DNA of 64,000 nucleotides from the NCBI GenBank assembly GCA_022702545.1, contig JAHRBC010000007.1:682001-746000 (forward strand), written 5' to 3'. The notes under the pieces were generated by a model, which had not been told where the DNA came from, did no database searches, and saw nothing but the letters and a program-made list of their open reading frames with translations. The DNA comes from Phycomyces nitens (Eukaryota > Mucoromycota > Mucoromycetes > Mucorales > Phycomycetaceae). The position numbers were made by a program, and so were the translations under genes. Shown one piece after another: positions 1 to 12,931 of the stretch. Position 1 is the stretch's first letter. Each line of letters starts with the position of its first letter.

Positions 1-1130
1 TACCAGCATCGATCTTGCTGAAGAATTGGACAATACGGTTCCGTGCTCTTGGGCGATCTCCACGAAGTCGTGGACAGAGACATCCATCATCATCTACCAG
101 AAAGGCATCCGAGACAAGGAGTGACTTGATATTCATTTCCGGAGAAACGAATGGCGGGACAAAAGTCCAAACAGAAGCCAGGAGGGAACTCAAGAACCAC
201 CAAAGATGCTACACTGAGTGCAGAAGGAAGAATAGCGGGAATCAACTGACAGCAGGCACGGTGAATTGGCAATAGGGAACTGGGGCAACTCACAGTACTA
301 CAAGGAAACAGCAGAGCTATACTAGCAGAAGGAGAACGAAAGTGAAGAGGAAGTAAAGATTCTAAATAGGGTAATAAAAAGGAAGAAGATTGAGAGAATG
401 ATCGAGAACGCAAAATGGGAAGAATCAATCGCAGTCGGATAATGTTCTGGTGGTCAGGATCCAAAAGACCCAAACCCTCAGACTTGCGTGGTAGGCAAAG
501 AAGAGGTCAACCAGGGATCCCAAAACCAAGGTTGAGAAAAGAACGAACATGCTTGCGGATAGAAGCAAAAAGAGAGAGAGGGGGACAGGAGTCACATAGA
601 GGACATGCCAGATGGAGCTCAAGAGAAGAGAGTTGGCAACAATACTCTTATCGCGCACTGACACGCCTCGCGCAGAGAGCATAGTGCAGTGGCGCTCGAG
701 CTTGGCAAAGAGGGCAGCACGGAAAGACTCTAGTTGGGCAGGGTGAGAGCCAAGAGGAAAACCCGGATAATGGATGGAATTAGCCTCATAACAATCATGG
801 CGGGTGGTGATATTTGCAGCATTTAGAACAGGACCCCAATCGGGATGGAAATGCCCAGAGAGAGAGCAACAGCAACTGTCTTGTTCAAATCGACCTTTGC
901 ATTCGAGGCCAGCCCGAAAGTGCGTAGAATCGACAAGACGGTGCTCATCTCAGAGGGAGAGGACAGAAACGACAAAAGATCATCAGCGTAAGCTAGAAGC
1001 TTCAGAGGTGGCGGATAGAGAGACGGTGTAGAGGAGGCGAGGTGTAAAGGAACCAAGAAGCGAAATCCACAAAGGGACGGAGAGCCAAGGAGAGAGCGAA
1101 GTAGAGGCTCAAAGGCAATGTTGAATAACA
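1..1130 (-). mobile_element. LINE (L1/Tad-like) retrotransposon fragment, left copy
   Basis: Read on the minus strand, this is the middle and 3' part of a non-LTR reverse-transcriptase ORF. An intact catalytic motif LLAYADDL lies near 1000 and is followed by SNAKVDLNKTVAVAL and downstream segments matching the copies at 44.1-45.9 kb and 62.36-64 kb. The 5' break is near 1128, where the frame (LLFNIAFEPLL) stops being recognisable, and the 3' part runs off the window start. Frameshifts and stops break the ORF, so it is a dead copy although its YADD is intact. It lies in the opposite orientation to the copy at the right end of the window. Confidence 0.85.
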
Positions 1131-3764
1131 GAATTATTTTCGCATTTTGTACTAATAACGCCAGTTATTTTCCCTTTTTTGTGCTATACCGGAGACTAAA
1201 AATCGAAAAAGCCTTTTATGGAAGATGCAAAAGTACGAACAACGGCCCCAAACCTCTCTAATACCTTTAACCAACTTTAAAGTAATAGTAGAGGGTTTGG
1301 TACATTATCAAAATATCCTCCTACCTAAAAAAGGAAGCCATGGTCTTTGGATTGTTTCAAATTATTTTCAAAAAAAATGCGATTTTTTGTGAAAAATAGC
1401 GATTGTATATTTGAAAATACATCTTCTTGCTGACTGTTTTGTCAGTTCTGGTGGCTTTTTTGGTAAAATAACAGTATAGGGTATATTTAAGAGATGTATT
1501 AACAAGGAATATATAATTATTATTTACAAAAGCCTTTATATACTCTTATACTGTTATAAACTTATATCAATTGATATTTTGCTTATAGTGACACGTAGGG
1601 TACTTGGGTGAGTGTAAGTAACTGGTTACGAGGCTACTTGTGAGGAAGGACGCTCGAGTTATCTAGTGTTTATGGCCGGGTTACTAGCTAGCAATGGTTC
1701 TTATTCCAATTGGAGGCGTGGTAACGAGGGACAATAAACTACTACTAAGAGGATACGTTCTCGAGACAATAGATAGGCACTCAGTAAGGTCTAGGGATGT
1801 GTCAAATAATATTTATGACTAGGCGTATGGGGATGAGAATCAGTTGTCAAATAAATAAAATGGGAAAGTGATTTTAACGAGGTAAAAAGGTGTCTTTATT
1901 CACTTTACTAAACTTCCTCACTTATGGCCACCTCTGCCTTCACACTACTCTTTACTTCTACTGCTTTACACTCCGCCCTACTTCGCCTGGCCTTTCATTT
2001 CAAGGTGGCGGCCACCAACCACCACGCCCACCGTCTCAATAGAACCAAAAAATCGATATTTTGGTAGTCCTAAAAAGGTAAGTTTCACTTTATTGTTACA
2101 CAAATATCCTATTAAGGTAGTGCTTTTTTGCCTAGTCAAACTTGAATGATTTTTTGATTATTTACCAAACCCTCTAGTATTTCAATATCCTAATACCAAG
2201 ACTAGTGTATAACATCTCTCGTATAACTTGGGCACATATCACTAACATAATGAGCAATAATCTTGAGATTGAGATGATCCAAGAAGACAAGTCTATATTC
2301 CATACTTTTAAAAGATTGATGTGGCAAACTGGCTATACTCTCTCTTCTGTTCGGATTCTTGGACCTTAACCTAGCTGGAAATTCATATCTAAAAGAGATA
2401 AACATGGAGCTTGTACCAGATATGAACTTCTTCTTCTTAAAGAACAAGGGACCGACCTTACTAGATCCCAAGATCCTTGAGCATCTTTAGCACGATAGAT
2501 ACATAATATATCACGAACTAGTGAGTTATTAACTGACAAGAATATGATAGTCTATTATTACTATTAAATATAAATATATTTATATAAAAATTGCTATAAA
2601 ATAAATATTTTTTATCCAATAAACATATGAATGAGCTATAATATAAAAAATAAGAACCAATAGAGCGTAATAGCATAGCCAAGTTAAACCCATAATGTCC
2701 AATTAAAAATGTTAAGTAGCCAAGGATTACATAAATTAGAACCAATGGAGAATGTTGTATAAAATCTAGGAAGTGTTATCAGTGTATTAAGAAATTACTG
2801 TATATCTCTCTAATTAAGCAAAGATATTTAATATTCTACAAATGTAATTTGTATAATGGGTCCGGTTTACAGTAAACCGCACCCAGAACCGCACCCCTTT
2901 TTTTCGTAGTGTATATAATACTAACCATTACTAAATTAATACCATACCTACAGCTTCATTTTTTTTGGTAGAATGGTCCAGTTGTGGCAGAAAATACCAT
3001 ACAAAAATAACCCGTTTTTATTATTTTAGGAATAGTGATAATATATGTTTTACAAGGAGATGACTATTATGATTAAAGTATTGTAACGAAGAATAAATTT
3101 ATTGAAACTCGCGAATAAACCCAACCTAAAATACAGTTGGAAAATTGTGGAGATTAGGTAAAAACATGCAAGAATACAGTTTTGTGGTGTATTTTATTAG
3201 TTAGATCAATTGAATAAAAATCTAATGGAATTGAAACGATATAAACATTGGTATTCAATCAATAATATTCATAATCTTATTAAAGGCAAATATCGCATTT
3301 GGCTGACATTAGAACTTTTGACTTGAAAAAAAAACTGTGAATAAAGGTCAAACTATAGTGATGGTTATTTAAACCCTTTCGGAAAGTATATCTTTTGATA
3401 ATCACTGTCAATGTTCAAGGAACCAAAATTATAATAATAATACAGTGGATACTGTCATTAACAACATGTTTGATCTTGAACCACAAATGTCTTTCTTTGG
3501 CTATCAATTATTCTCACCATGTTGCTAGAAGGTCCTTTTTTCTTTTGTGTATATTGTGCGCTATTAATTCTTGACATTTGGTATACACGCAAATAGGCAA
3601 TGATACCAGCAAATGATGACTATATATTGTTTAATAAAATTATTGTAAGAGTGTAAAAAGAATACTAATAATATAAAAATAGTGTTTTTTTTTTAAAAAA
3701 AAAGAAAGAAAGAAAGATACATGATATATTTTTGTTCATAAAATGAGCAAGTGGTTATAAAGAC
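1131..3764. other. Gene-poor AT-rich spacer with possible TE remnants
   Basis: No convincing gene. It contains a 14-bp inverted repeat (1289-1302 and 2163-2176) that could bound a degenerate DNA transposon. Inside is a 216-bp segment with TGACAC...GTGTCA ends (1589-1804), less AT-rich than its surroundings. A short palindromic G/C-rich motif (GGTTTACAGTAAACC) lies near 2864. A minus-strand open stretch at 2202-2471 has no recognisable product. Confidence 0.4.
1289..2176. repeat. Possible TIR-bounded degenerate element
   Basis: TAGAGGGTTTGGTA at 1289-1302 is repeated in inverted orientation at 2163-2176, and weaker similarity (AATATCCT.CTACC-like blocks) lies beside both ends. The 0.9-kb interior has no transposase ORF. 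This would fit a non-autonomous DNA element, but no target-site duplication is obvious and a chance 14-bp match in AT-rich DNA is not excluded. Confidence 0.3.
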
Positions 3765-5640
3765 TCAATTATTTGGCTTCTGCACGTTTGATCGGTTGTT
3801 GCCTTTTCTTATACTTTCAAATATATTACTTTCAAGTGAACTGTGGCCGGCGCCTGGAGGTTCGGGTTCTTGGCTAGCTGTAACGTCATTCCATTCATCG
3901 AGTATATATTGATTTTCGAGCTTGTCATTGGCAGCTTGATCTTCCGCAAACACCTTGTTTTTTGTTCTTCCCATTTGTACTAATATCCCAAAGTTATTTG
4001 ACTGATAGAAACATCTCGTTGGCTTTTAATTACCATAGTTGCGGAGACCTTTTCCAAACTGTGTTTGGCATTTGATAGATATCATTATTGTGATCTGCGA
4101 AAGGTATAAGTGATATTTCGAAGCAACATTAATATAAAAGCTTACCAGACACATTATTATCGACAGTATGCCTACAGGTCAAAAAGAATCTTGTAAGACG
4201 TACGATTCACAAAGCTTGTTTTCATACCATATGCGTACAAAAAGTACCAGTACGAGGAACCTCCATTAGGTCTTCCTTTTATGAGGAAAATAATATGGGT
4301 TGCTAGATAGAGAGTTTCGGAAATTATAAAGGTAATCATCATGACATGGTTCTCGTAGGCAATCTACAAATTCAATTAGAGCCTTTAATATCTGAAAAGT
4401 ATCTTTAAACTTACTCCTTTTCTGCCAAAGTAAAGAGTTCCTATAGTGGCAATCGGAGCAAAACCAATCATAAATCCATACACCCAGTTATAACTAAACG
4501 GTAGAAGAGTAAAATAGAGGCATAATGTCATTGCTTGAAAGAATATGTTTCCTTTGAGGGCAAGAACAAAGCATTGGACCCAATGATACATATCTAGATA
4601 TTATTCAAATTGTAAGAGATACATTGGATTCAGATAATGATGCTTACGGTGTATGCTAACATCAGGTCCCAATTTGTTGTACTTTATCCAATCGCTCTGC
4701 TGGTACATTCTGTATGTTGCGTAGAAAGTAGGTGGTGCCAGAATGCCCAGTAATGAAGTCAGGACAATCTGAGGAGCTACGCTTAAATGGGCGAACTCGA
4801 ACACTTTTTTACATTCGATGATTTGCTGTGATTGGACAATGGTTAGTATAATATCCAAGTTAAACAATCTGTGTTACCATGACTCCCAATGCGATTGCAA
4901 AAGTAGTCGAGAAAAAGGTAACCGATACAGTCAATGAGTTGCTATGAAGAACCTGGGCATAATATTCTTATTAGACTTATTTTTCATTAGAGACTAACGG
5001 ATATTACCCCATCAATAGCAAGCCAGAACCTCCAGATTTCAAAAATGATAAACCAGATGCTTTCATATATAATCCGGCCTTGTTTAATGTATGTATCGCC
5101 ATATCCTGCGGAATAGTCGCTTCTGCCGTCATAGTATTCGAACCCCTTTCCGCTGTACATGACTGCAGTAGCAATAAGATTCGGTACAGTGATAAAGAGT
5201 TGTATGCCGACAAGTAAAAGGAACCATCTAGTCCATTTATTCTGCTTTATTCGTTCGGACTGATAGAGTATTTAGTAAAATAAAGATTTGATAGAGATGT
5301 ATTTACCAGTCTCTTTCTGAAGCCAAGCATATTTTTGGGAGGAAGAGATCGAAATAAAACAGCCGATTTGGCTCGGGCTTTATACATGAAATAAATCTTT
5401 CTCAACCCAATTTCTTATTCGAGTATAAAGCAAAGAGGGCTTAGTACTTGTACCATCAGCAGCACTGACGCCACGGCTGTAGATATAATCACCTGCTATA
5501 TTAGTAAGTTTTAAGGCGCAATGATTTAAAATGTATCTACCTACAGTCCCTGTTCAACTTGAGGAGCAAGTAAATAGCTAAATTCTCTTTCTATTATTAC
5601 ACTTACCACAGCCTCATTATACACGCCAATAAAGAACAAA
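3765..5640 (-). CDS. Multi-pass membrane protein, UPF0658/GPCR-like (5' end unresolved)
   Basis: A multi-exon minus-strand gene. Confident exons: 5307-about 5413, 5008-5259, 4878-4952, 4648-4825, 4415-4593, 4228-4363, 4146-4171, 4034-4094 and 3765-3979, all with GT-AG introns and consistent phases. The protein has about seven hydrophobic helices, a basic cytosolic loop (LPPKNMLGFRKRL) after the first, and a hydrophilic C-terminal tail with FGKGLRNY before an acidic, proline-containing end. The layout resembles fungal UPF0658 Golgi membrane proteins, though that name is from general memory of the family and is tentative. A first helix (VYNEAV..IISTAVA) is encoded by small exons near 5452-5650, but no in-frame ATG was found for it, so start and exon 1 are open. 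A secretory-pathway role is inferred only. Confidence 0.65.
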
Positions 5641-6183
5641 TGAATTCATGGCATTATTGGAGTGTTATAGAAGACTAGAGATAATGTTCCTTTTTTTTTA
5701 ACAGAAAAAAAAAGTAATTCTGGTAAATCCAGGTCTACCAGGCTTATAAGCATTTTGTTACCGTTTATTAGTACAAATGGATAGATTCAAGTATTATATG
5801 TATTGCTTATTAGATGGTTTATTCCACTTCTTCTTGTTATTTTGTTATTGTTTCATCAGAATGATACCGAGATCCAAAGCACATATTCTTACATTTGATT
5901 TGCAGGCCTATTCCAGAGAAAACAATACCGGGCCATTTCCCGTTTTAGTACTGATAATTCAAAAGAACAATAATATTTGTACAAACTTGACCAACACACA
6001 CACACACACACACTAGCCATTGGTAATACCAACGGGTCATCTTTGTACATGTATTACAACATACAGAACAAATTGAGTAGATACATAATGTTGGATAACT
6101 TTGGGACGAATGACGAGTAAACCTGATAAGCATTGCCTCCAGATACATCAAAATACAATTATACATACTATAGATTTGAATTT

Positions 6184-7056
6184 TTAATCGGAATCAAGAT
6201 GCCTTCTTTTTCTACCAAGATATATACTTTGACTATCCGTAATCTCAGGCTCGGCTAGGTCTGCAAGTGTTTCGATGGATTCCTTTCGCTTTGTGAGCCT
6301 TTTTGTGCTTTCATTATCATTTGGTGATTCTGCATCTCTAGTGTCTTTGGCTTGAATAATGCGTCTTTCCAGAGACTTTTTTATACTCTCATCCAAAGCA
6401 CCCAGTGAACTGTTTGGTTCAGTGATATTTAAGACCATCGGTACTGCCAATAATTTCTGTTGTGGCTTTGCGTCTACCAGAGCGTTTAAAGATTCGGTGT
6501 CTTGGGATATTGAATTCCGTATCAAATTATTCATTTTTTTTAGTATCTTTTCGGGCGATCTTCCAAAGCAATGCTTCATCTCAATAACAGACTGAATAAT
6601 TTGGTGATCTGTTTCCTCATATATCTTGTGTACAACAGGCGGGTTCGTATTTTCAAAAGAATTTGTAGAACTGTGCTTGAGCGAAGTAGCTTTGATACTC
6701 ATGATCCTTGTCACAAGTAATACAGAGTTTGACATCTTTCTGGAATCCGCATTGGGCCGGTTGATAGCATAGGCCAAGAAACTTGCCTCGACATTTGCAC
6801 TGTAGTAATATGTATTGATATAGGAATCTAGCTTGGCCTCTTTGTAGCAGGCATTGGTCATTTTGCAGGATATAGGTTTTGGAGTTCTGTCAATTGAAGA
6901 ACAAGGTTCAGTAAATGGTTAATCGCTGGATTTTTTTTTGAAAGATAGTCCATACTCCTCTTTTGTCCACAATGTAAACAGAAACTCGCATTCTTCATCA
7001 GTCTGGGATGGCAGACACAGAATACTTTCCAGGTTTATAAAGCACTCTATAATCAT
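6184..7056 (-). CDS. Uncharacterised 267-aa protein, two exons
   Basis: Exon 1 is 7056-6956 and exon 2 is 6886-6184, with a GT-AG intron of 69 nt; the sum is 804 nt. The ATG at 7056 has an in-frame stop just upstream, which fixes the start. The N-terminal part is cysteine-containing (MIIECFINLESILCLPS, then CKMTNACYKEAK); the C-terminal half is charged and probably disordered, ending LGRKRRHLDSD, a possible nuclear localisation signal. No family recognised. It lies between two other minus-strand genes. An alternative frame of exon 2 (about 6790-6640) also reads as cysteine-rich (CKCRGKFLGLC, then CITCDKDHEY), so an alternatively spliced product cannot be excluded. Confidence 0.5.
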
Positions 7057-7643
7057 CCAAGTAGTTTATTCAATAAAGAAGAATATAGAGAGAGAAAAGA
7101 AAGAGGCAAGCTGCTAGATCCCATCAATAACAGTATATATAAGTATTGTTGTCATGGTATTCTAGCTCATAAATAATAGGAAAAAAAAGGGACTTTATAG
7201 ACAAACGCTATATGCTTTAAATGAGCTCTCTCTCTCTCTCTCTCTTACAAATATTGGAGTATTCAAGCGCAAGATGGCAAATATAAAGAATGGCTCTTTG
7301 TATTTTTTTTAGCTCTTTAAGATGGCAAATTACTCCCTAACTTCATTATCAATAAATTCTATATTTGATTAATTCACAATCAAATGGATTATTCCAGACG
7401 GCTCTTTTGGCTCTGAATGCTGTGTTTTAGCTTCTCTTTTTGTTTTATAATACATTTATACAAGTGGGAAAAAAAAGCTTGTAGGATAGGATTATTAAGA
7501 TGAGATGACTTTATAAATATATAACAAATTGCATGCACAAATCAAAGAGCAGTGTAGCAGTTGTGAAGGTGAAATGTGGTTTGGATTCACTTTGGGCTAT
7601 AGACAGGAATAGAGTGCTATACAGTAGGCAATGAACTAGTGAT
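7057..7643. other. Intergenic spacer, 587 bp
   Basis: Between the orphan gene start and the MARVEL-like gene stop. It holds a (CT)n run near 7225-7244 and AT-rich DNA. No coding signal seen. Confidence 0.5.
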
Positions 7644-8582
7644 TTAGAATGGCTGCTGATTATATTGCATAGGCTGAGGCATCGCCATTGGTGTACTAGA
7701 ATTGGGGTTATGAGGAGATTGGTAATATGCGCTTGGCATGGCTGCTTCTCCGGTATTGGCCATTAACTGGACTGGGGAATTGAATCGAACAGACTGATGC
7801 TGCTCTTGCTCCTGGTGGTGGTGATTGTGGTAGGGAGGCTGGTGAACAGGCGAAGTATAAGGCGTGATTACAGGATCCTGTTGAGGGTGGTATTGGTGTA
7901 TATTGGGAGTTTGGTTGATCGGTGTGGCATAAGGGGATACTTGATTGTTTCCAGTGAGCTGTGCCGGCTGGAAAGGTGGAGAGCCGCTTTCAAGTTTGCT
8001 TCCATAATCAACAATGACGCCTTCTTCATGTTTTGACTCATGGGTCTGGAGTGCGTTTTGTTTGTTCATCCTGTGCTCTTGAAAGTTCTTTCGCATCCAC
8101 TGCTTCTCGTTCCAGAGGATTATTCCACTACATATCAGAGTAGATAGCCACAAAAGACATATTGTCCATGCAAATGCCACTCCTGCCTTGGCACAATTGC
8201 ACTAAAGAAATATCAGACTAAATGATCGGTTTGAAATGAGTGAATATGCTGGTATTACCTGACTAGTCCAATCCCGGTTATATGTGTCACCATAAGTCTC
8301 TTGGAGATCAGTGTCGATGTCGCAGTTGGTTGCATTTGTCGCGTGTACAGACATGCCGATGCCTGCAAACATCCATATGGCTGAATAAAAGGTCGAGAAG
8401 ACAATGGTTGTGCGGGGCTTCAAGCAAAATTTGCCAAGCTTCTTGAACTTTGCTTTACGGTCGTACATCCAAGGAAAGTATATCAGGAATATAGGGGTGA
8501 CAGTACTGATGATGATTGCAAACAGTGTATAATTAGGACCAGTCTGACTTGATCCCTAGAGACATGAATATGTTAAAAAGCC

Positions 8583-8614
<32 letters not shown>

Positions 8615-8784
8615 ATAGGACTTACATAATACTTTTTCTCGATTGCAATTATAGGCGCAATTACTGCTACACTAAGGATAGTACAGACAGCCTGAAGGAC
8701 ATGAAGACATGTCTTGACAGTTCCAATATGGGGCATGTTGTTTGGTACATTGATTGGTAGTTCGAGCACAAGCGATCGTCCCAT
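7644..8784 (-). CDS. MARVEL-like four-helix membrane protein
   Basis: Three exons (8784-8626, 8559-8259 region with coding 8555-8259, and 8201-7644), all phase 0 and GT-AG, give 337 aa. Four hydrophobic helices are visible: VLQAVCTILSVAVIAPII, FAIIISTVTPIFLIYF, IVFSTFYSAIWMFAGIGM and AFAWTICLLWLSTLICSGII. A short extracellular loop with cysteines and N-glycosylation-type sites (NATNCD) precedes a CNCAKAG motif before helix 4, the pattern common in fungal MARVEL-domain proteins. The C-terminal 140 residues are a Pro/Gln/His/Asn-rich cytosolic tail. In this family such proteins organise plasma-membrane or vesicle domains; the exact role is unknown. The first ATG of the MGRSLVLEL start was chosen; an in-frame ATG exists 48 nt upstream. 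Confidence 0.75.
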
Positions 8785-11559
8785 TGTATATTTATGAAAA
8801 GAAGTGACAATGGAACAAAGAATGGTGGCCAACCGAACCTCTCTTTTTATAAGGATGTCATTGTTTACATTGGCTTTAGCCTAAAAGGGACAGCTGACGA
8901 AACTATGGGTGTCTATAGACCATCTATAGTCTTGTATTATTATTATTATTATTTGGCTCCAACGATGCTTCATATATATTTATATATAAATATATTTATA
9001 TATAGCACAGCGATTCTATTACAATCCTTTTCTTTTCTAATCACCGCCCTTTTTTTCAACATTTATAGTGACTTGTCTTGCAAAAACGGTCAAGTATGAT
9101 TCAAACCAGACAACTCAACACATGCGATTACATTGCAGATTAGAGATCACTTGATAAAGAAACTGTTTTTATCAACCACAGTAATCATCACCAACTGATG
9201 AACATGCCAATATTCAATCTAGTTTAATAAATACTTGGAATTGACATGGAAGTGTCAATGAGTTATATTTCAGGGACACCAATAGCATCAAGGCTGCCTT
9301 TGGTCGCCTTTGTGCTCCAGTCACCCGAGAGGCAGGCACAATACTTGTAAAAAAATGGAATCAAGATGGGCTCAAAGCATCCAATTAATAAGAATATATA
9401 TATATATATATATATCCTGGAGAAAGCTCGTGTCTTGTAAAGTTAAAATGAGCAATATACTTTTGTTTGACTCCTTAACAATCAAAAGGCACTTTCTTTT
9501 TTGTTTGTTTGTTTGCTTGTAGTAGATACACATATCGCACTTATCAATGTACTTGATACATTAGATCCCTTTAATGCCAAGCTTTTGCGTTATTTGCATA
9601 TGTCAAATAGCACTGAAAAGGCTATCTCTGGAAAATCTGCGTCGACAAGAATAAAGGAAATATTAATAATGTAATCCATAGCAAGACTATAGATTTTGAC
9701 TGATGAAAGAGTCAAAAGGTAAATTAAGGTTGAAACATATGAATATTCTATTAGTTTGTGGCTCAAATGCCAAGACAAGTGGACATCTTGGTTGTAAAGT
9801 GGTGTACAACTTCCCAAATAGTAGAAATCATGTCTCCGAATTCCTCCCTTGATCCTGTGTTTGCCAATATAAGATATGTGAAAATATTAAAGACTTTTAA
9901 AGTATTGAGATCAAGAACTACAGTGGACTATTGTGTTTCTAGCCAAGAGTTTATATATATAATATTTCAAAAGTACCAGTATAATATGCCTTGCCAATTG
10001 AAAATAACTAGATTCAACATATCCCAACAAGATGTATCGTTGATCGTTATCCAGAAATTCAACAGCACAATGTCGATTCAATTTTTTTTTCTCCAGTTGA
10101 TGAAATATCTATACCGGAAGCTCTTATCTATCAGAGAAGCCATGACTGGGTTTGATGGTAGAGTCACCCTGTCATAAAACTTTGGGCTCCGTAAAATAAG
10201 TTACCTAAAAGTACAAGGGCACAAAAGTACTTGGCAAAAGATTATGGTTATGGAATCTGGAGAAAGTCCAATATTTTGCCAGGCCACTATATTTATATTG
10301 AAATAAATAGACTATGCTGCTAATAGAATCGGTATACTTATAGACTGCCACTATATCATGGTTAATTTGGAGACCAGCAGAATTGGTTCAGGAGTTTGAC
10401 AGTTGTGAGCAATAAAGTATATATATATATCTAAAGAGTCTTTCGGCCCGGGTAACAAGGTTATTATTTCCAAGACTAATTAATGCCAAGAATAATGTTG
10501 CTTATTCTAAAACTTTTTAAATTGATGCTAAAAATACAAAAAAAAGGGTTCAAGAGACCCGCAATATCCCAGGGAGAATATAAATATGATCGTTGCACTT
10601 TTGTTGACAAGACGCCAAGTACGACCAACGATTTTCTGCTTATAAAATAGAGAAATATTGATTTCTTGACTTTGTTCAGTGGCCTAAAGTCAGTGTTTTT
10701 TGGTATTAATAGATAGCTTACTATAAAAAAATAACCAGGGATATTACTATACTCCTTCCCGTCAGAATAAGCAAGAGAATGATTTATTTGTTTATAATCT
10801 CCATTACAATGAATTATACAACTTGGTTAAAAATAAAAGTATACTCCAAACAAAAATATTATATTAAAACACTCTACTTTATTGTTTTATCCAATAGAAC
10901 AGATTGAATATTATGATTATCATAAAAGACGTTGATTATGTCTAATTTCAGTTTACTAATGACAAAATATTATATAGTAGTTGCTTATGGATCAAACTAC
11001 TCGGTTTCTGTAGTAACGACTGCAATCGCCACACATTGTAAAAATACTACTGGCAGTCCTTGCAATCGATTTATCCAAAATACCGTACCCTTGATTGCTA
11101 GGCAAATCTGCAGATGTGCATGAATTTTTGAATCCTGATGACAAATGTCGAATTGATGAGGTTGACTTGGGAATTTGATCAATGATGACATGGTGATAAG
11201 GATGTTCATAGTCTTGCTACCGATATTTAGCTTCGTTTCTGCCGCACCGCCATCTGCTTCTTTATGAATTCCAAAATAAAGAAGATTGGGAAATAAGCTA
11301 GTGAATGAGGGGTGATTTCATGTTGGTTTCGCCATGAGAGTCCAAATATCTTGCTCATGTGTACATTTTGGGTGTGAGTATCAAAATAGAATTATCGGTG
11401 GTGATGATTGGAGAGATGGGCAAGGCCAAGAACCCTTGTTTAGAGCGTTAATAAGCTCGATGGTTGGTGGAGCAAACATAAAAGCATTGAAAATCCCAAG
11501 GAGACTGGATGAGGAGATCATCTTTTGGACATGGGCACTGTTGATAGGAATCGACGAAC
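8785..11559. other. AT-rich intergenic region
   Basis: About 2.8 kb with several (TA)n tracts (8583-8609 in the flanking intron, 9395-9415, 10417-10429) and no ORF with recognisable protein features. The longest open stretch (9758-10177, +) has no domain and AT-driven composition, so it was not called. Confidence 0.5.
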
Positions 11560-12130
11560 CACTAGTATCTCATTTGACGCAATTTCCTTTGTCTTTGTGG
11601 ATTTGGACAACGTATTCGAGGGGTTGAGAATAATCTTGATCTTAAAAAAAAGGGACCTTTGCCAGAATATCCAACATGAGATCATTGCGAATGAGTCCTC
11701 AAGTTTTCTTCATCTACCTAGACAAGATATCTATACTGTAAAGAAATGGCAGATAATGTTTTCTCAAGATAACAATGTATTTTTCTTTTGTTATGTTATA
11801 CAAATCAGCAAGAGGTCTGATAACTGGCCAGATGCCTCTACATATAGAAACAGAGCCCCCATAACCTTGGACTTTTTGTTGGGCTCTCTCCAGACATGCT
11901 GCTTTCCAAATGTCTGAAAAAGAGTAGATTTTGATTCACCACTCCAGATGACAGATGTCCATTCATCATCCCAATTCTTTCCCAAGTAGTCATTTATAAC
12001 AAGTCTTTCTATGCTCTTTAGAAAATAGAGAATTGTATACGGCAATGCATTAATGTAGATCCAAATTGTAGAGGTATTTACAAACAGTGGATTGAATATT
12101 AAATGTCTGTAATTCGAGAAGTATCCCAAG
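11560..12130 (-). pseudogene. Tc1/mariner transposase remnant
   Basis: On the minus strand, 12129-11791 encodes WDDEWTSVIWSGESKSTLF followed by FGKQHVWREPNKK, the Tc1-type catalytic block in which the usual DES triad aspartate is Gly (SGESK). Further downstream, shifted frames near 11630-11560 retain DYSQPLEYVV, a decayed form of the YSPDLNPIEYVW block. Several stops and frameshifts make it inactive. Terminal inverted repeats were not located. Confidence 0.65.
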
Positions 12131-12276
12131 TGCTACGTCCTTTTTCATGTCTTCCAATAGTGATTCATTATTCAGAATCTGATGCCTTTTAATAAGACTT
12201 GTGAGGTGATGATTAATTTTTCTTTGGCATGGTAATTGTATTTATTATAGAGATTGTGGGATTAAAAAAGAAAGAA

Positions 12277-12371
<95 letters not shown>
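12277..12371. repeat. (AAT)n microsatellite, about 32 units
   Basis: An uninterrupted run of about 95 bp of AAT/ATA units in the spacer upstream of the CCDC90-like gene. It creates spurious poly-Asn and poly-Tyr frames, not real proteins. Confidence 0.97.
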
Positions 12372-12931
12372 GCAAAGATGTACTTGCACAGAGAAATCTG
12401 ACCAGAGTTATAAGGACGGAACAAGCACAAAAAACTCTAAATATTCAATATTTCACCTTGTAATATTGCAGAGGTTGTTGAAAAGAGTTTTGCTAACGTC
12501 CAAACAATCAAAAGGCAAAGCAAAGAGACATCTGTAAAAGTCATCCTAAAACACTTGGTAATAAAAAAGAAGCTCTGATATTTCAATAAATATAATAATC
12601 CAACATATGTTGATATTACATACAGTTTGTAATCCTACTCGATATATCATTCTTTAGAAAATGTTGACTAGTGGCAAAAAAAAATAGCTTACTTTATGGT
12701 ACAACTTGCCAGTTTCAACAGAAAATGAACAGTTGGTTCTGTAAAGGGCTGGACCAATCGGTGTATAACCAGTTATATTTATTTTTATTTTTATTTTTAT
12801 TTTTTCAATTCACTTTTGAATACACCTCTATTCTTGGGAAAACTGGCTATTAATTTTTTAAAAATCTCGGTTACTTGATCTGTTGTGACTCGCAACATTT
12901 CTTTCCTTTTTTGATCCTGTCACCCAACACA
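12372..12931. other. Upstream region of the CCDC90-like gene
   Basis: AT-rich, non-coding. Contains a (TTTTTA)n-like run at about 12777-12806. No clear TATA box can be singled out. Confidence 0.4.

Noticed and set aside
9758..10177. 139-codon plus-strand open stretch
   Set aside because: No recognisable domain, flat AT-driven composition, no splice context.
12229..12537. Open frame with a poly-Asn run, and a poly-Tyr frame on the other strand
   Set aside because: Produced entirely by the (AAT)n microsatellite; no flanking protein features or splice structure.
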